DNA of 64,000 bases from Akebia trifoliata (Eukaryota; Streptophyta; Magnoliopsida; Ranunculales; Lardizabalaceae), in NCBI GenBank assembly GCA_017979445.1, contig CM030719.1, positions 24,171,996-24,235,995 of the forward strand, given 5' to 3'. Below are positions 48,999 through 62,049 of the stretch, piece by piece (the first letter of the stretch is position 1; every line of letters starts with the position of its first letter). Below the pieces are notes generated by a model. That model was not told the DNA's origin. It saw only the letters and a list, made by a program, of their open reading frames with translations, and searched no databases. Both the position numbers and the translations under genes were made by a program.

Positions 48999-49036
48999 AT
49001 TAAAGGTAGGATCTTAGCTCTTGAAGAGACTAAGAG

Positions 49037-50124
49037 GCTGTTTGATAACAATTTTCAACCGTGCTTTTAAGCAATTTTTGCTTTTCAACTGCCATTAGGT
49101 GACGCGTTTGATAAAAAAATCCAATTTGGCTTTTGAACTACGGTTTTGTGTCACGGTAAATTTTAGCTTTTCCAATTTATGTTTGTGGGAGAAGTGAACG
49201 GCGAATTTTAAATTCAAGTAAAATGACCTTTATACCCTAATACTAATTACCAAAAAACAACAAATATCTCACAATCAAAATAAACCCATCATCTCTACAA
49301 TAAACTGTTATCATTATCAAGTTCGAACATTGTCGCCATTATAACTATGAGAACCCTACTGCCATTGTTACCGTTTGAATGTCGAGCAACGAAGAACACA
49401 GGGACAATCGCGAATCATTCAAAGGTGATTCAAAATATAATTATTATTATTTTTTTGGTTTTGAATGAAACGACGAAACCCTACCTTATCTTGTTCAATC
49501 TACGATTTCTTTCGATTTGGGATTATTATTTTCCTTTGATTGCGTGTTTAATAAAGTTATGGTTTAGTTGTAATGACTTCACGATTTGGGTTTAATGATT
49601 TGGTTGTAATGACTTCACAATTTGGGTGTTAATGACTTCACGCTTTTCTGTTTAAAGTTTTAAGGGTTTAAAGGTTTGGATGTAATGGCTTCACGATTTG
49701 GGTGTTAACGGCTTTTATTGTAATGGATTCATAGTACCAATTGTAATGGATTAACTTTAAATTGGTTTAGATTCACGATTAATGACTTTCACTGTAATAT
49801 ATTCACGATTTAATATATTTAATCATTTTTTATGAACTTTATAGCAAACAAACAATGTATTATGTATATTTGATTAATATTTCTTTGATAAAATTGAAGT
49901 TAGCCTTAATTTCATGTTCAATTCATATTAACTTGTTTAGTATATCAAATTTAAATATGTGGATGCCATGTAATACATGTTTTTTTTATTCATTAAATGG
50001 GTTTTGATAGTGATCATTGTTATATGGATGTTGATAATGAAAGGGTCATAAAGTCAATTCAATAGAATTATAAAATTTATAAATTTAATTTAATTAAAAT
50101 AATTATTTTTAAATTTTTTTTAAT

Positions 50125-50169
<45 letters not shown>

Positions 50170-50467
50170 CTAGGGTATTCTGATAATTTTAAGTGCATTC
50201 TGACTGTATTATCAATATTAAATGTATTCTAATCATTTTACCAGAATACAATAGAATCTAACAGTTGTATTAAATAATAATTACAAATTCTGATAAATAG
50301 CACAACACTTTAACAAGATTCTATGAAACAAATTTTTTAATATTTTAATTTTTTATAGTTATTTCTGACAATTATTTTTAGTCACAAAATCTGATAGTAA
50401 AAATTGACAATAATATCAAATGGGACCTAATCTGATAGTAAAAATTGACAATAATATCAAATGGGAC
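49037..50467. mobile_element. hAT-like non-autonomous element, 1.43 kb
   Basis: Ends GGCTGTTTGATAACAA and inverted GGTCCCATTTGATATTA are imperfect terminal repeats. They are flanked by CTAAGAG on both sides (49030-49036 and 50468-50474); with the preceding base this is 7 of 8 positions, consistent with an 8-bp hAT duplication. An 82-codon ORF (49347-49595) has no transposase resemblance. Confidence 0.65.
50130..50167. repeat. (TA)n microsatellite
   Basis: Long uninterrupted TA run inside the hAT-like element. Confidence 0.95.
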
Positions 50468-50471
50468 CTAA
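50390..50471. repeat. Perfect 41-bp tandem duplication at the right end of the hAT-like element
   Basis: 50390-50430 equals 50431-50471. Each unit ends GGGACCTAA, so it includes the element terminus plus four bases of the flanking duplicated target. Confidence 0.95.
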
Positions 50472-50744
50472 GAGAGAAGGTGTATACTTTGTTTCCTAAA
50501 AGCAGAAAAGGACACCATTGACTTTGGGGTCAGCCATAAAATTGAAGAGTATGAGTCCTTATCCTTTGTGACTTATTTGAGATCAGGTCCACCGCAGGGC
50601 TCCTAAGAAAAATATCCATTCTAACATACGGGCGATAGCTCATTTAAACCAATTAATAACATTGAACCATTGAAAGCCAGATTGATTTTTATTAAGCATT
50701 TATGAGTTAGTTCTAAACAAAAAACAAAAAAAAAGGCCACCATT

Positions 50745-51140
50745 TTATTTTGAGAGCTGTTATTGGCCAGCATCCTAACATTTACTTATTACACCCCAAT
50801 TTCTTAGATTGTTTATCACACTCCAATTAAAGATTAAAACGCACCATTCAAACATTACGAAGGTTTGGCTCAAATTATTATCTCAATATTCCAAAACACC
50901 TTATTCTTTTCTAAGTGTTACAAAACATTATAATACTCATTCAAACAATTTCAGTTGTTGTTTATAATTATGATTAGGTTCATATAAAATCTTAAACCCA
51001 AAATTTAGAAACTTGGAAAAAAAAGAATAAACTTCTATTGGCACCTCAACTTTTACTTATTCTCAATCATTTACTTATTTTCTTTATTTTTAATTGGGGT
51101 GTTATTTTAAAGTTAGGGTGCCAATAAAAATTCTCTTCCT
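50745..51140 (+). mobile_element. MITE-like family copies, one inverted to another
   Basis: 50745-50960 is an inverted relative of 25005-25190 and 42155-42385. 51030-51140 is a small palindrome whose arms are CTTCTATTGGCACCTCAACT and inverse, plus ACTTATT blocks. Together they may be one nested element. Confidence 0.5.
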
Positions 51141-51319
51141 TTTTATTATTCCTATTTTTAATTGGTTCTATTTTAAAATGTGCTTCAAAATAAAATAAAA
51201 TAGAATTGTAGTATGATGAGAAATTAATTGAAATCCAAAAATGTAGGCTCGAGAGTAGCACTGAACAAGATTTTAAAAGTTCAAATTATAACGGAATAAA
51301 TGATTAATTAAGAAAAAAA

Positions 51320-51570
51320 ATAATTGATTGAGATGATTTGAACACATTCAACGGAGGTCGATTATAACTCTAATTAAAGGAATATTTAATTGAAGGTATT
51401 AAAAACAAAGGGAAAGACTCAAAAGAACTTTAATTGTAATACTGAAAGCAAATATTTTCAATGATAGATGACAAAGATTCTGATAGAATTGAATGGCGAA
51501 CATGAATTATTTAATCCACAATAAATATTTGGGATAAGGTTTTGATGATGATGATGGCGATGATGATAAT
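51320..51570 (+). mobile_element. Decayed RTE-type LINE tail
   Basis: Interrupted frames resemble the IEWR...KYLG tail seen at 35.6 kb, and it ends in (GAT)n at 51543-51568. Confidence 0.5.
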
Positions 51571-51579
51571 TCAAAAGTT

Positions 51580-52670
51580 CAAATTAAAATTAATGAACCT
51601 TGATTGGTCCATACTCTAGATAATTGGATTCCCAAATAGGCCCTAAAATTTTCCCAAATTTGTATTTACTAAATATAATAAATAAATTAGAATAGTCAAG
51701 TTAAACAACTGGCCTATTGAGAAAACGATGGTATGTTCAAGCAAATGACATAGTCATGCAAGTAAGCAACTCAGGCTGCCCTATTCAACACGGCATAGAG
51801 CTATGCAAGTGTAGGGAGTGGCCATGCTATCATAGTGTAGTCCAAAGGACACATTGAATGATTACAAAGAGTGTTTGACATTGTCCAATTGAGAAATTCT
51901 TGAGAATTAATCCTTTTTTTTTTTCCATAAGATTGAGTGATTATTTTGTTTTAATTTATTAAAATTAAAGCAGGAAAATCATATTGAATAACCCTTTGAG
52001 ATGAGATTAGTCCCTACAACTGCATACCCCTATCCCACAAAAGTTATTCAACTCAATTTCAAATATACGATCAAAGGGAGCAAACTCTAGTCATTTTACC
52101 ATTGAACTAACTCTTTGAAGGTCATCCCAATTAACGAGTAGTGTAACATACTTAGGACGTGTAGATGACGACAATGAAACTAAAATACAAAATATAACAA
52201 AGAAAAATATACAAATATTTTATAAAATTTAGTAAATAATCAAACTTATCAATAGGGAGAGAACAGCCCAAGTTCACAAGATTCTTGTTATGTGGTCCAA
52301 ATCCCTCACTTCACCTTCAGTTGTCAAGTCAAGAAATAAGTATGAACCTATGGCCAAGTTAGTCCTAAGTTCTTAAGTTAAAAGATATCAATAAAGTGAT
52401 TTTTGAGCTACACATTTTGGACCATATATGAGAGACTAACCCATACGTGTTAGTTCGTAAAACATGAAAGTCAAACTGGTCCTATGTGATTCATGTGACC
52501 ACTTAAAGCAAGTTACCTGGCTAAGAGCAATAAAATGCCTAGTAGATATGCCAATTTTTGTTGGAGTTGCTATAATGAAATGACCACGCGAGAGACAAAT
52601 TGTCAAAGAATTTTGGAATCTTTTCTACTTATTATAACCCTAGCACGACAACCTCTCTATAGTCTCTACT
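51580..52670. other. Gene-free stretch
   Basis: No recognisable gene or clean element. A GAACTAAC-type word near 52105 is not enough for a SINE call. Confidence 0.5.
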
Positions 52671-52672
52671 AG

Positions 52673-53200
52673 GGGTGTCAATGGGTCGGTTCCACATATA
52701 CCCAGAACTTGGACCCTAAATAAAACATTGGTTCTAATTTCGGGTATAAGATCCTTGGAACCAGAATCGACTCGACAAATACCCCATACACATCGGCTAC
52801 CTATCAGGTAACCACTAAGATGGATTATGCCTTTTGAATGAGATTTTTATTTTTATTTTTATGAATATCCAATAAAATAGACAATTATTTATAAATGTAA
52901 CAATTTATCTTGCAATTCCTCAATTAAAAATTAAGATGATCAATAAATTCTTCAAGCAAATCAACATTTTTAAAATAAAATTATAGAAAGTTAGAGTATG
53001 AAACATTTATTTGTCATTGAAATTGCATACAAATACAAAAAATGAATGTAAGTGCATGTAGAGAAAAGATAAACATTAAAGACTTCACATTTTCCTTGAA
53101 ATAGCTGCCCAGAAAGTGATCAGGTTCATATTGATAAATCCAAAATCGACTAATCGATTTCGGGTACATCAAGTAATTGGGGTACCCGTTGACACCCTAA
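52673..53200. mobile_element. Non-autonomous element, AGGGGTGTCAATGGGT ends
   Basis: The left AGGGGTGTCAATGGGTCGG and inverted right AGGGTGTCAACGGGTACCCC form terminal repeats. The interior repeats CGGGTA-type words near the ends. hAT-like by end sequence; target duplication unclear. Confidence 0.6.
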
Positions 53201-53478
53201 GTCTATAGTATAGCGCGTTCACTTTTGAAAATTTATAATTATAGAGATTTATTACAACCACCCGTGACCCATCCCTAAAAGACGATACTATCCACACCCT
53301 CTCTGATGTAACATTTTAACTGATACAAAATGAAATCTAAGGTTTTACATGGTCAATAGTATATTTTTGTTGTTGTTAATATTATTTGAATTTTAATAAC
53401 AAAAAGGAAGATTTTAGTGTCATTTTATAATAATATTTTTTTTGTATACATCACAAATTCCAAGGGATTAACTAAAAA

Positions 53479-54120
53479 TAGGGTAATTTAGTAGTACCCC
53501 TTACAAAATTAGTGGTATTAGATTTACCCCCTTGCAAAATGCAAGATTAAGTTTACCACCATGAGCTAAAATCACTGTTGCTTTTTGTTGATGTATTATT
53601 GGTAAAAGTTTAACTTCATTCAAAATGGCCTTCAAAAACTTGAATTTCTAAATCAAACATTTGAATAAAACCAAAATTTCATTATTAAATCATCACAAGA
53701 GTAAAAAACGTTGAATTTTGGTGGTAATCCAATGCCGTGGAGAAGAAAATTATATTATGAAAACATATATATCTACTACAAGAAATCGAGGAATTAAAAG
53801 AAAAATGGTTCACAAGGATTAAATTTGTGTTTTCTTGGAGGGAATCAAACAAAGCTGCAACTGGTTGACAAGGAAAGGTGTTTCAAATAATGCTTTGTAG
53901 GTAAATCAGTTGAATGCTCCTCATGAACTGTTCCTAGTCTTACTGATCTTATTGGAGGTCAAAAAGATGGGCCCTTCATAAGTCCCATACTGATAATAAT
54001 AATAATTTGAAAAAAAAATAAACATTGAATTTCCATAAGGGGTAAACTTAATCTTGTATTTTGTAGGGGATAAGTCCAATATCACCAATGTGGTAGAGGT
54101 GCAAAACTAAATTAGCCTTA
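53479..54120. mobile_element. Non-autonomous element with about 90-bp inverted ends
   Basis: TAGGGTAATTTAGTAGTACC at the left and inverted TAAGGCTAATTTAGTTTTGC at the right open arms that both run to AAGATTAAGTTTACC. No ORF of note. Confidence 0.65.
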
Positions 54121-54267
54121 AAAATATCATTGTATAGTTGACACTAATTATTTACTTTTAACCAATAAAAAGAAATTACTTTTGAAAAGTATCACTGGTA
54201 ACATCTATTACTTATATTACACATTAGCAATATATATGGGTCCTGCACAACAAACAACGTTAGGAAG

Positions 54268-54450
54268 ATAATATGTTTGTCTTATATGATTTAGAAGTTT
54301 CAGAATGGGCTGATTTTTTGTGAGGATAATTTTTATAACGAGGAAAAAAAATCAGCCCAATTTGAAACTTCCATCCCCATCAAAAGTGTATAGAATTGTG
54401 GATCGTTGATCTTTTACCGATGATTAATAAATCATTTTTAACGGAGTAAG
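54268..54450. mobile_element. Hairpin MITE fragment, same core as the 1-1125 cluster
   Basis: One hairpin (about 54292-54375) with GGGCTGATTTTTTGTGAGGA is followed by the characteristic spacer; the second hairpin is missing. Confidence 0.6.
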
Positions 54451-54454
54451 GATT

Positions 54455-54662
54455 TTTTGACTCCCCCACGTGGTATCCTCAAAATACTCTCCTGATGTGA
54501 CACGTTTTAGAACCATAGATTTTTCCTCAAGATATACAATTGCACATATTTATGGAGATGTGTAGATGTGTATCCCGAGGCATAAAATCTATGGTTCTAA
54601 CACATATCACGTCAAGAGAGTATTTTGAGTATGCTACGTGGGGAGAGCAGATTATCACAACT
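54455..54662. mobile_element. Long-armed hairpin element with AGTTGTGATAAT terminus
   Basis: Arms share CTCAAAATACTCTC, then TGACGTGA-like, then AGAACCATAGATTTT; the centre carries the GTATCCCGAGGC motif. The right terminus (inverse AGTTGTGATAATCTGCTC) resembles that of the 62.5-kb MITE. Confidence 0.65.
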
Positions 54663-54699
54663 CTTTTTTTTTTTTTTTTTTGAGGATAATCTCTATGAA

Positions 54700-56610
54700 A
54701 ATAGGATAAATTTTGACTCCCAACATCGACTCCCTAACGTTGGCTGCAGAACGCTACTGTGTATAATATATATATATGAATTGATATGTCCTAAAGATAG
54801 TTTTCACTCTCCACACTGTGGATAAGTATACGATTGGATCGTCAAACATTATGTTGGTGTGAATCGTAAGTAACTTATAAGTTGATCCACTCCCACATTT
54901 GCTATATTCTACAGAGTTATTTCTTGTTTTAATTTCTCCGCGTGGATTTGTGGTTGTTGTTTGCAAGTCGGTTGGTGTGATGCAAACATCATATAACTTC
55001 AAACACAATTGAATATGGAGCAGCAATAATAATCGTTCGGTCAACCAATTTTTTCTAAATCTTCGATAATAACACTAACATCGGTGTCAGTCTCGTCTCT
55101 TTTGTAGACATTAATGTCAAACATTAGATGCTGTATTCTCACGGGAACTGTTTTTTATAATAAAATCATTGGTTTTTTGCAAATATTAGTTTTTTATGAA
55201 AATAGATAAAAGTAATTAAAAAAATAATTCATATATTTAATTTTTTAATAAATATAAATTGATCGACCCGAGAACCAACCAATTCGGCAAATTTTGTGTC
55301 CAATCATCGGTTCGATTTTAAAATATTGATCTGAGCTTCTCAATCAGTTGAAACTCCTCTTGGATTATATGTATATATATTTATTTATTTCTTGAGGAGT
55401 TCCTTTATGCTATCAGCTCATCAAATCTCCGGTTCAATTGGGTGGTCGAACCAGTTTTGGGGATTGGTTCACTTGTTCATAGGTTCAACCGGTTCAACTT
55501 CTTGCCTAATAGTAGTGTATGCTTGTGCGTAGGTAGGTGCTGCTATGTTATCTATAGTCAATGGCTTTTGATTGAGTTCAAAATCAACAAACTAAAGTTT
55601 TCTGTGGGACCCCTATAAAAGCCACACGTATAATTTTTTTGGTTGATCAAGATTGGTGTGTGGGCCCATTAAAACCAATGTTCATGATGGAGTTCACACC
55701 ATCAAATCAAACAGTACTCTTCTTTTTTTACAATGTGGTTAGTCACGATCTCATGATACCAAGGCTATCAACATCATTTAGGTTTTACTGTTTTAGTGGT
55801 GGGTCCAGTGGAATTGTGAACCTTTGGATCTCCCTGATTAAATCATGGCCTTTGATATTTAGTTGGAAAAATAAGATGGATAAGGGAAGGCAGGACTGTA
55901 GGAGTAACAATCATGATCTCATGATCCAACTATAAAGTAAAAAAATTAAGTTGAAAGTTTGGTTGGGGAGATGCGGCAAATAAACAAAGTCCCAACTGGC
56001 CCTCCCTACAAAGTGGGATCAAATCATCATCATTGTCATGCCCACATTTACCATGCTTTGAAATTATTTTAAACTAATGATTACATGGATACTTTAATCT
56101 AAAATTCTCGGCTCATCTCGTTCACACGAACAATATCAAGATGACTCAAATGAATGATCGGACGAGTCATGTAAAAGACGTTTTGTATATTTGACTAGAA
56201 ACAAAAAGAAGATAATGCATTATAGCTTCGGCCGAGCAAGTCATTTTCATCTCACCAGGTAAAATACGGAGTATTAAGATAATTAAGAAAAATCATTACA
56301 ACCTCGAAAGAGGATGAGGGACATAATTTTTTTTTTTTTTGTAAGAGATAGTCCCACATCATCTGGGTATCATGACCTTGGGCTACATATAAACCTAGGT
56401 CAAAAAATAATAATTTTGAGAACTATTTTGATACAAAAATCAGATCCAAAGGTATATTTAATGCACTTTAACGTGCGTCCTTTGGACATATGTCAACAAA
56501 ATCCTTTGTTTATTAATGACAAGGAAGTGGAGAGGCTATGGAAATTGCTATGTATGTTGGTTGTGTGACTAGGTTAGGATGTTTGATCATGCATCCATGA
56601 TGAGGTGGCT
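54700..56610. other. Gene-free stretch
   Basis: ORFs at 54754-55044 (-), 55639-55935 (+) and 56314-56568 (+) lack recognisable domains and splice partners. No gene supported. Confidence 0.5.
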
Positions 56611-56617
56611 AGAAATA

Positions 56618-57170
56618 AGGCTTAAACGGGTCAAATACTGTTTGGATATGAGTATGTCCATATTCATATTCAAATTTTTATTTGGATTCATATCTGGATT
56701 TGGATCCGACTCAGATCCTAATAGCTAAAATTATATCCAAACCATTTTACTTTCATCAAATTCATATCTGGATCCGATCCGATTGAATTAATTGATTTAG
56801 ATTGGATAATGTCAAACCATTCAAGGTTATTTCAAATAAAATTAAAAAAAATATGGTCAAATGGTGACTTAAACTCAAAATCACTTCATTTTGAAGAGAT
56901 GCCTTGTGTACTACACTCAACTATTGTTGATTGATAGAAAATAACTTAAAAAATATATAAAAATACAACTTGCAAAATAATATATCATTCAGATATTGGT
57001 GGATGTAGGAACGGATCCGTATCTAACTTGGATCCAACTCGGATCAATGGACGTTAACTCATATCCGAGCCATATTTTAATTTGGATATACTTGATGAAA
57101 CCAATACCGCTAAATTTGGATTTGGTGCACTCAGATTTCAGATAAAATCCGTCCCATTTTAAGTCCTAAT
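56618..57170. mobile_element. Non-autonomous element, AGGCTTAAACGGG ends
   Basis: Left AAGGCTTAAACGGGTCA and inverted right TAGGACTTAAAATGGGACG form imperfect ends. The interior is rich in GGATCCGA and CATATC words. Confidence 0.5.
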
Positions 57171-57224
57171 TAGAAATCACGATGTTTGACTATTTGAAAA
57201 AGGAAAATGCTGAAGTAAAATTGA

Positions 57225-57365
57225 AATTGATAGCGTTTCACACATTGCTGACGTGGATGTGTGCACAGAACCATAGATGCTTTTCATCGAGATACAAGTG
57301 AGAAGCATCTAAGGTTTTGTGCACACCAATGTGTGAAACACTAATGTCACTCCAGCACGACTCTT
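57225..57365. mobile_element. Hairpin element with AGAGTCGTG terminus
   Basis: Arms GTTTCACACATTG, GTGTGCACA and AGATGCTT pair across a centre CATCGAGATACAAG. The inverted right end AAAGAGTCGTGCTGGAGTGA links it to the AGTCGTG family. Confidence 0.6.
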
Positions 57366-58019
57366 TGGAAAATCAATTTTTTTTTTTTGGGTAAGTTGTT
57401 TTTCAGGAATTTGATTTTCCATCTATCTAGAAATAGTTTTTGTCGGGAAAAAAAATAATATTTGGCACATTTGGAATCCGTCTATCTTTTTTTCTTTCTG
57501 ATTGGTAAGCTTGTTTTTTAATTTATTCAAATTAGACTGATTTTTCTTGTGCAATCAAACAAGGCCAGGGTTATTTCTTTAGAAAATATTTAAAAAACCC
57601 TCATGACTTTTTCTCTTTTATGATATAATAAAAAAGAAGAAGAAAGAAAAGATGGAGTTAAGTTTCATACCTAAAAGAGTTTAAGGGTTAAAGTGGAGGT
57701 GTGCTTCTAGATTATTATATGATAGACACACCAATCTATAATTCATTTCAGTATTGAGGTTCGACATTAGTTAAATTTTATGAATAAAATCTTAAAATTT
57801 TTGTGAAATCAAAACACTAAAATTGCTACTATTTTTCATTTAGATAACTATGAACGAGAACTATATCAAAATTATAAGAATATAAAAATAATTTTAAAAA
57901 ATAATAGAAATAGAGGAGAAATTGATTTCCTTTGGTGAAAATCTTCGATAGATTGGGAGTCAAACAAGTGAGTGTGTAGTTGTAAAAGATTCACTATGAT
58001 TCCTCAAATCTAGAGCCTA

Positions 58020-59215
58020 TTTGCCATAAACCTATGGAATTTTTATGCTAAATTTCTTAGATAATAATATGATAAGTCAACTCTCACTAACTAGGTTTAT
58101 GTATATGTTAATTTGGTCTTAAAACTTATATCAATTCACTACTCGATCAAATTTCATATATCATTGTTTAGCGATCGATGAAAGTCTACAAATTGATGTT
58201 TTGATTCAATAAACCATTTCGTAGAACTTCCAGGCTAATCCATTTCTATACCAATGCTTATAGTGGTTGTTGGTACCAAAACATCGTAAACATAGACGAC
58301 CAACCGATTCATCATTCCATAACTTCCATTGCGTGGATGACTATAAGTCAAACACAATTCTTGAGGTTATTAAAGTAATTAATCCCCTCTGATAAAACTT
58401 TTTAAGTTGTTAAAGAGAAAAAAACATAGATATTGACATATATCCAACAATAATACTAATACATGCAGCAAAATTTTATTTCTCTCCAACCTCACTTCCA
58501 TGTAATGTAACTTAAAAAAAAAAGGGTAAATCACACTTTTCCCTCTTAGTTTGACATAATTTAATGTTGACCACTAAAGTTTTGATAATTGCACTTACCT
58601 CCCTTATAGTTATTTACAGAGCTCATTTAACTCCCCTTCCATCTACTTGCCACCAGCCTCACATTTAAAAAATGTTCTTATTTTTATAAATACCATTCTA
58701 CCCGTTTTAAAATATTATTTTTCTCGACAAAAAAAAAAATATTCTTGTGAAAAAATGGGTTCATATGTAAGAATGTGAATGCTTGGATGGGGTCATTTTT
58801 AATTATCATTTTAAAAGTTATTTTTTGTAGTAAAAAAATAAAATAATAGGGTAAAATAGTAAAATAACAACTGAATTTTAAGCCTGTCAGTGAAAGGTGA
58901 GGTAAGTGCAATTATCAAAATGTTGAGGGGTCAACAAGAACTTATACCAAACTATAGGGGGAAAAAATGCAATTTACCCTAACAAAATATACACCATGAG
59001 TATTGGTCCTTTTAAGTTAGAACAATTTAAAAATTAAAAATGACCTACCATGACCTCAACTTTCATTGGTGTCTACTAGAAAATCATAAATAAAAAATAA
59101 AAAAATTCAATATCCTCACCGTATTGACTTATAGTTATCTACCTTACCATGTTTTTTCAACGGGAATGTAATCATGTTTCTTATAATCATTAATTTAATA
59201 TATTATTTAGGTAGA
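58020..59215 (-). repeat. Long repeat family J, copy 3 (partial)
   Basis: Matches 47060-47735 and 63130-63718 over the internal start and the putative LTR, including a degraded PBS region near 58395-58412. It is interrupted by the element at 58524-58980. Confidence 0.6.
58524..58980. mobile_element. Non-autonomous element, GGGTAAATYACAC ends, nested in family J copy 3
   Basis: A 457-bp element with ends GGGTAAATCACACTTTTCCC and inverted AGGGTAAATTGCATTTTTTC. It shares TTTGATAATTGCACTTACCT with the copy at 23.4-23.8 kb. Its position inside family J proves it is younger than that sequence. Confidence 0.7.
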
Positions 59216-60095
59216 CCTTAACTTGCAATTGGAACAAATAATTTGAAAGGAAACCTCTTTCATGTTGTCGAAATAAATTGATGCTACCTTTCATTTGGGT
59301 CAATATGTACAGAGAATGTTTTCCAATAATACTTATGTCTATTTTTTCTTTTAGTAGAAAAGATAAGGATGTATTGATCTTTATATTATAAAATTGTTGT
59401 GAGTATATTTTTATTAACATATTCATAAAAGTGTTGTTAATATTAATTACTAAAATATTTATTTTAAATAAAACACTTAAATTCAAGACAAACATTTCTT
59501 AGGTAAACAAATATTTATTATGTAAAAAACTAATAAACATCTATCCACATGAACTGCACGTCCATCTGGCACCAAAAGCATGATTAAGTAACATGTGGAT
59601 GTAGAGCATAAAATTCTAAGAACTCTAAAATAGATTTTTGAAAAAAAGAGGTTTTTTTTTTTTTTTTTTTCATTATTGATAAGTGCATTTTAAAGTTAGG
59701 ATTCAAAGGTTGCTCATTTTCCAAGCCTTCAATTTAAACCATGAACCCTAAAGAGTCAAGGTGTCATTTGTTGGCCAATACGGTAGTCTATGTGACTCAA
59801 AAAAGGATCTCGATCGGGACTCTTCGTGACAACAATGGAATTGGGGAAATAATAGATATTTAATTTTTCTATACATATACATCCGAGTTGCATGTTTTCT
59901 GGTATAATTGACACTTGTTTGGGTTAGGAGTCTTAATGGGTCGGTTCCTATGATTTTTAGAGCTGAAACCATCATGTTTTTTCAGTTCTAGGTTTGATTT
60001 TAAAATTATTGGAACAGATTGGAGCAGCCAAAAACTGAGGGTACCCATCCGTTCCAGTGGATAAGACAAAAAATCTCAAGTAATGATAATATTCA
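59216..60095. other. Gene-free stretch
   Basis: Minus-strand ORFs of 66-101 codons show no domains. 59925-60065 has GGAGTCTTAATGGGTCGGTT and GGGTACCCATCCGTTCC, probably another decayed AATGGGTCGG-end element. Confidence 0.5.
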
Positions 60096-60508
60096 ATTTT
60101 GGGCTATGTAAGAGGGCTTCCACTCAGCTCATTAATATTATGTTCATCTATTGTTTATTTTAATATTAATTAATGAAGAGGAAGTGAAGATGTTATGAAA
60201 ATTAGCCACGAGTATTAGACTTTTGGATGAAACAGTTTTATGAGAAAGTGTGATTTGCATGCATTTGATTCTACATTCATCTAGAAATGAGTTTGGTAAG
60301 AAAGTACAATTTGCTGGTGAACATAGAAAAGTCTTTTTCTTCTTTGTTGGGGAATTGATTTTTTGGTGGGGTGAGAAAACTTGAGGCAGATTATTTCAAG
60401 TTGACGAGAAATATTTTTGTACAAAGAAAAATCAATATGAGATTTCATAAAATCTAGAATTGAACAATCGTAGGACTTTGTGTGTATTGAAAACTTTTCT
60501 AATATGAG

Positions 60509-61172
60509 TATTTTTATAAATTTGGAGATGCTTTTAGTATAAGATAATGCAACGTCCTGTGATTGGTCAATTCGAATTCTGTGAAATTTCGGATTAAATT
60601 TTCTTAGGAAAATATTCTTTGATATAATATCCTAAGAAAATAACTTTTATGTCAAGATAGGAAAATCCAAATGATATCAAATCATGGATGCTTCTACCTC
60701 AAAGGAGCCAACTCACTTTCACCGTTTTCCTAAGTGTAATCAAACATATTTTATAATCATTTTGTCGAAAAATTTATTTTTCTTAGAATTTATTTTCTTT
60801 ACAAACACTCTTATGGTCTTTCCATGGGTTGGAAAATGGGTATTTTTGTAAATTTGGAGATGCTTTCAGTACATGACAATATAACATCTTGTGATTGGTC
60901 AATTCGGATTCTATGAACTTTCAGATTAAATTTTATTAGGAAAATATTCTTTAATCTAATCTCCTAAAAAAATAACTCTTATGTCAAGATAGGAAAATCC
61001 AAATGATATCAAATCATAGACGCTTCTACCTCAAAGTTAAGAACCAACTCTCTTTCACTGTTCCCTAAGTGTAATCAAACATATTTTAGAATCATCTTCT
61101 TGAAAAATTTATTTTTCTTAGAATTTAGTTTCTTTACAAACACTATAATGGTTTTTCCATAGGTTGCAAAAT
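60509..61172. repeat. 332-bp tandem duplication inside family J copy 2
   Basis: 60509-60840 and 60841-61172 both start TATTTTT(A/G)TAAATTTGGAG and run through TGTGATTGGTCAATTC to CCAT(G/A)GGTTG. Copy 1 has a single unit (about 44450-44790). Confidence 0.85.
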
Positions 61173-62049
61173 GATTTCCTTTGAAAAGTGTAATTTTCAG
61201 GTATATAATAATATATTTTCTTGCCCAAAGTAATCTATCACTATGAGGGAAAATGTCTTTCCCCCCGGCCCCACCCACCACCACCACCACATTTTGAAAA
61301 TGATTTTGCACTTAATTCCATCCTCTCACTGTTACATCTACCCTCAAAATTGAAAGCCAACTCTCGTTTTAACATTTTCCTAATTGTAAACATCTGACTA
61401 CTTCAAGATCTTAACTTTCTTATTATGAATGTAAAAATTTTAAATTCATGGGAAGTAAGCTAAAACTTATTGTCTGCTCTCGAATATGGGATTGGTGGCT
61501 TCTTAATTAAGAATTTTTCCAAAATCCTTACACTGAAGGAAATGTTAGTGTCGACAACAAATTTTACAAACTATCTAGAGATTCATGAAACAAGATCACA
61601 TATGATAATTTATTGGTGTTTTTGGAGTTGATTGAAAGATGAGAGGTTGAAATTATCCCATCGACTGTGCAAGAAAATTTTCAACAACAAATTTCGAAAC
61701 CTACGTTGAGATTCATGAAACAAGATCACAAATGTATTTTTAATGATTTTGATGAAAAGTATAATACAGATCTCAGTACACTCTATCGACAAAGTGTTCT
61801 CCTCTAAGTAACCGTCAAATACAAAAATATTTTGGCGTAGATTTCTTCTCTTTGGACTTCCCATTTGATTGATTGAGAAGGTGTTTTTTTACCTTATAGA
61901 TGCTAATTTCTATGCATGATGCTCATCATTGGAGTAATGGGCCATTTAAAGCGTATGAGATTGTATATCTAACCATATCTATGAATTTTGATGCCTAGAA
62001 CGTACTAGGACTTCCATATCTTTCATATTGAACATCTTTGGTAATTACT

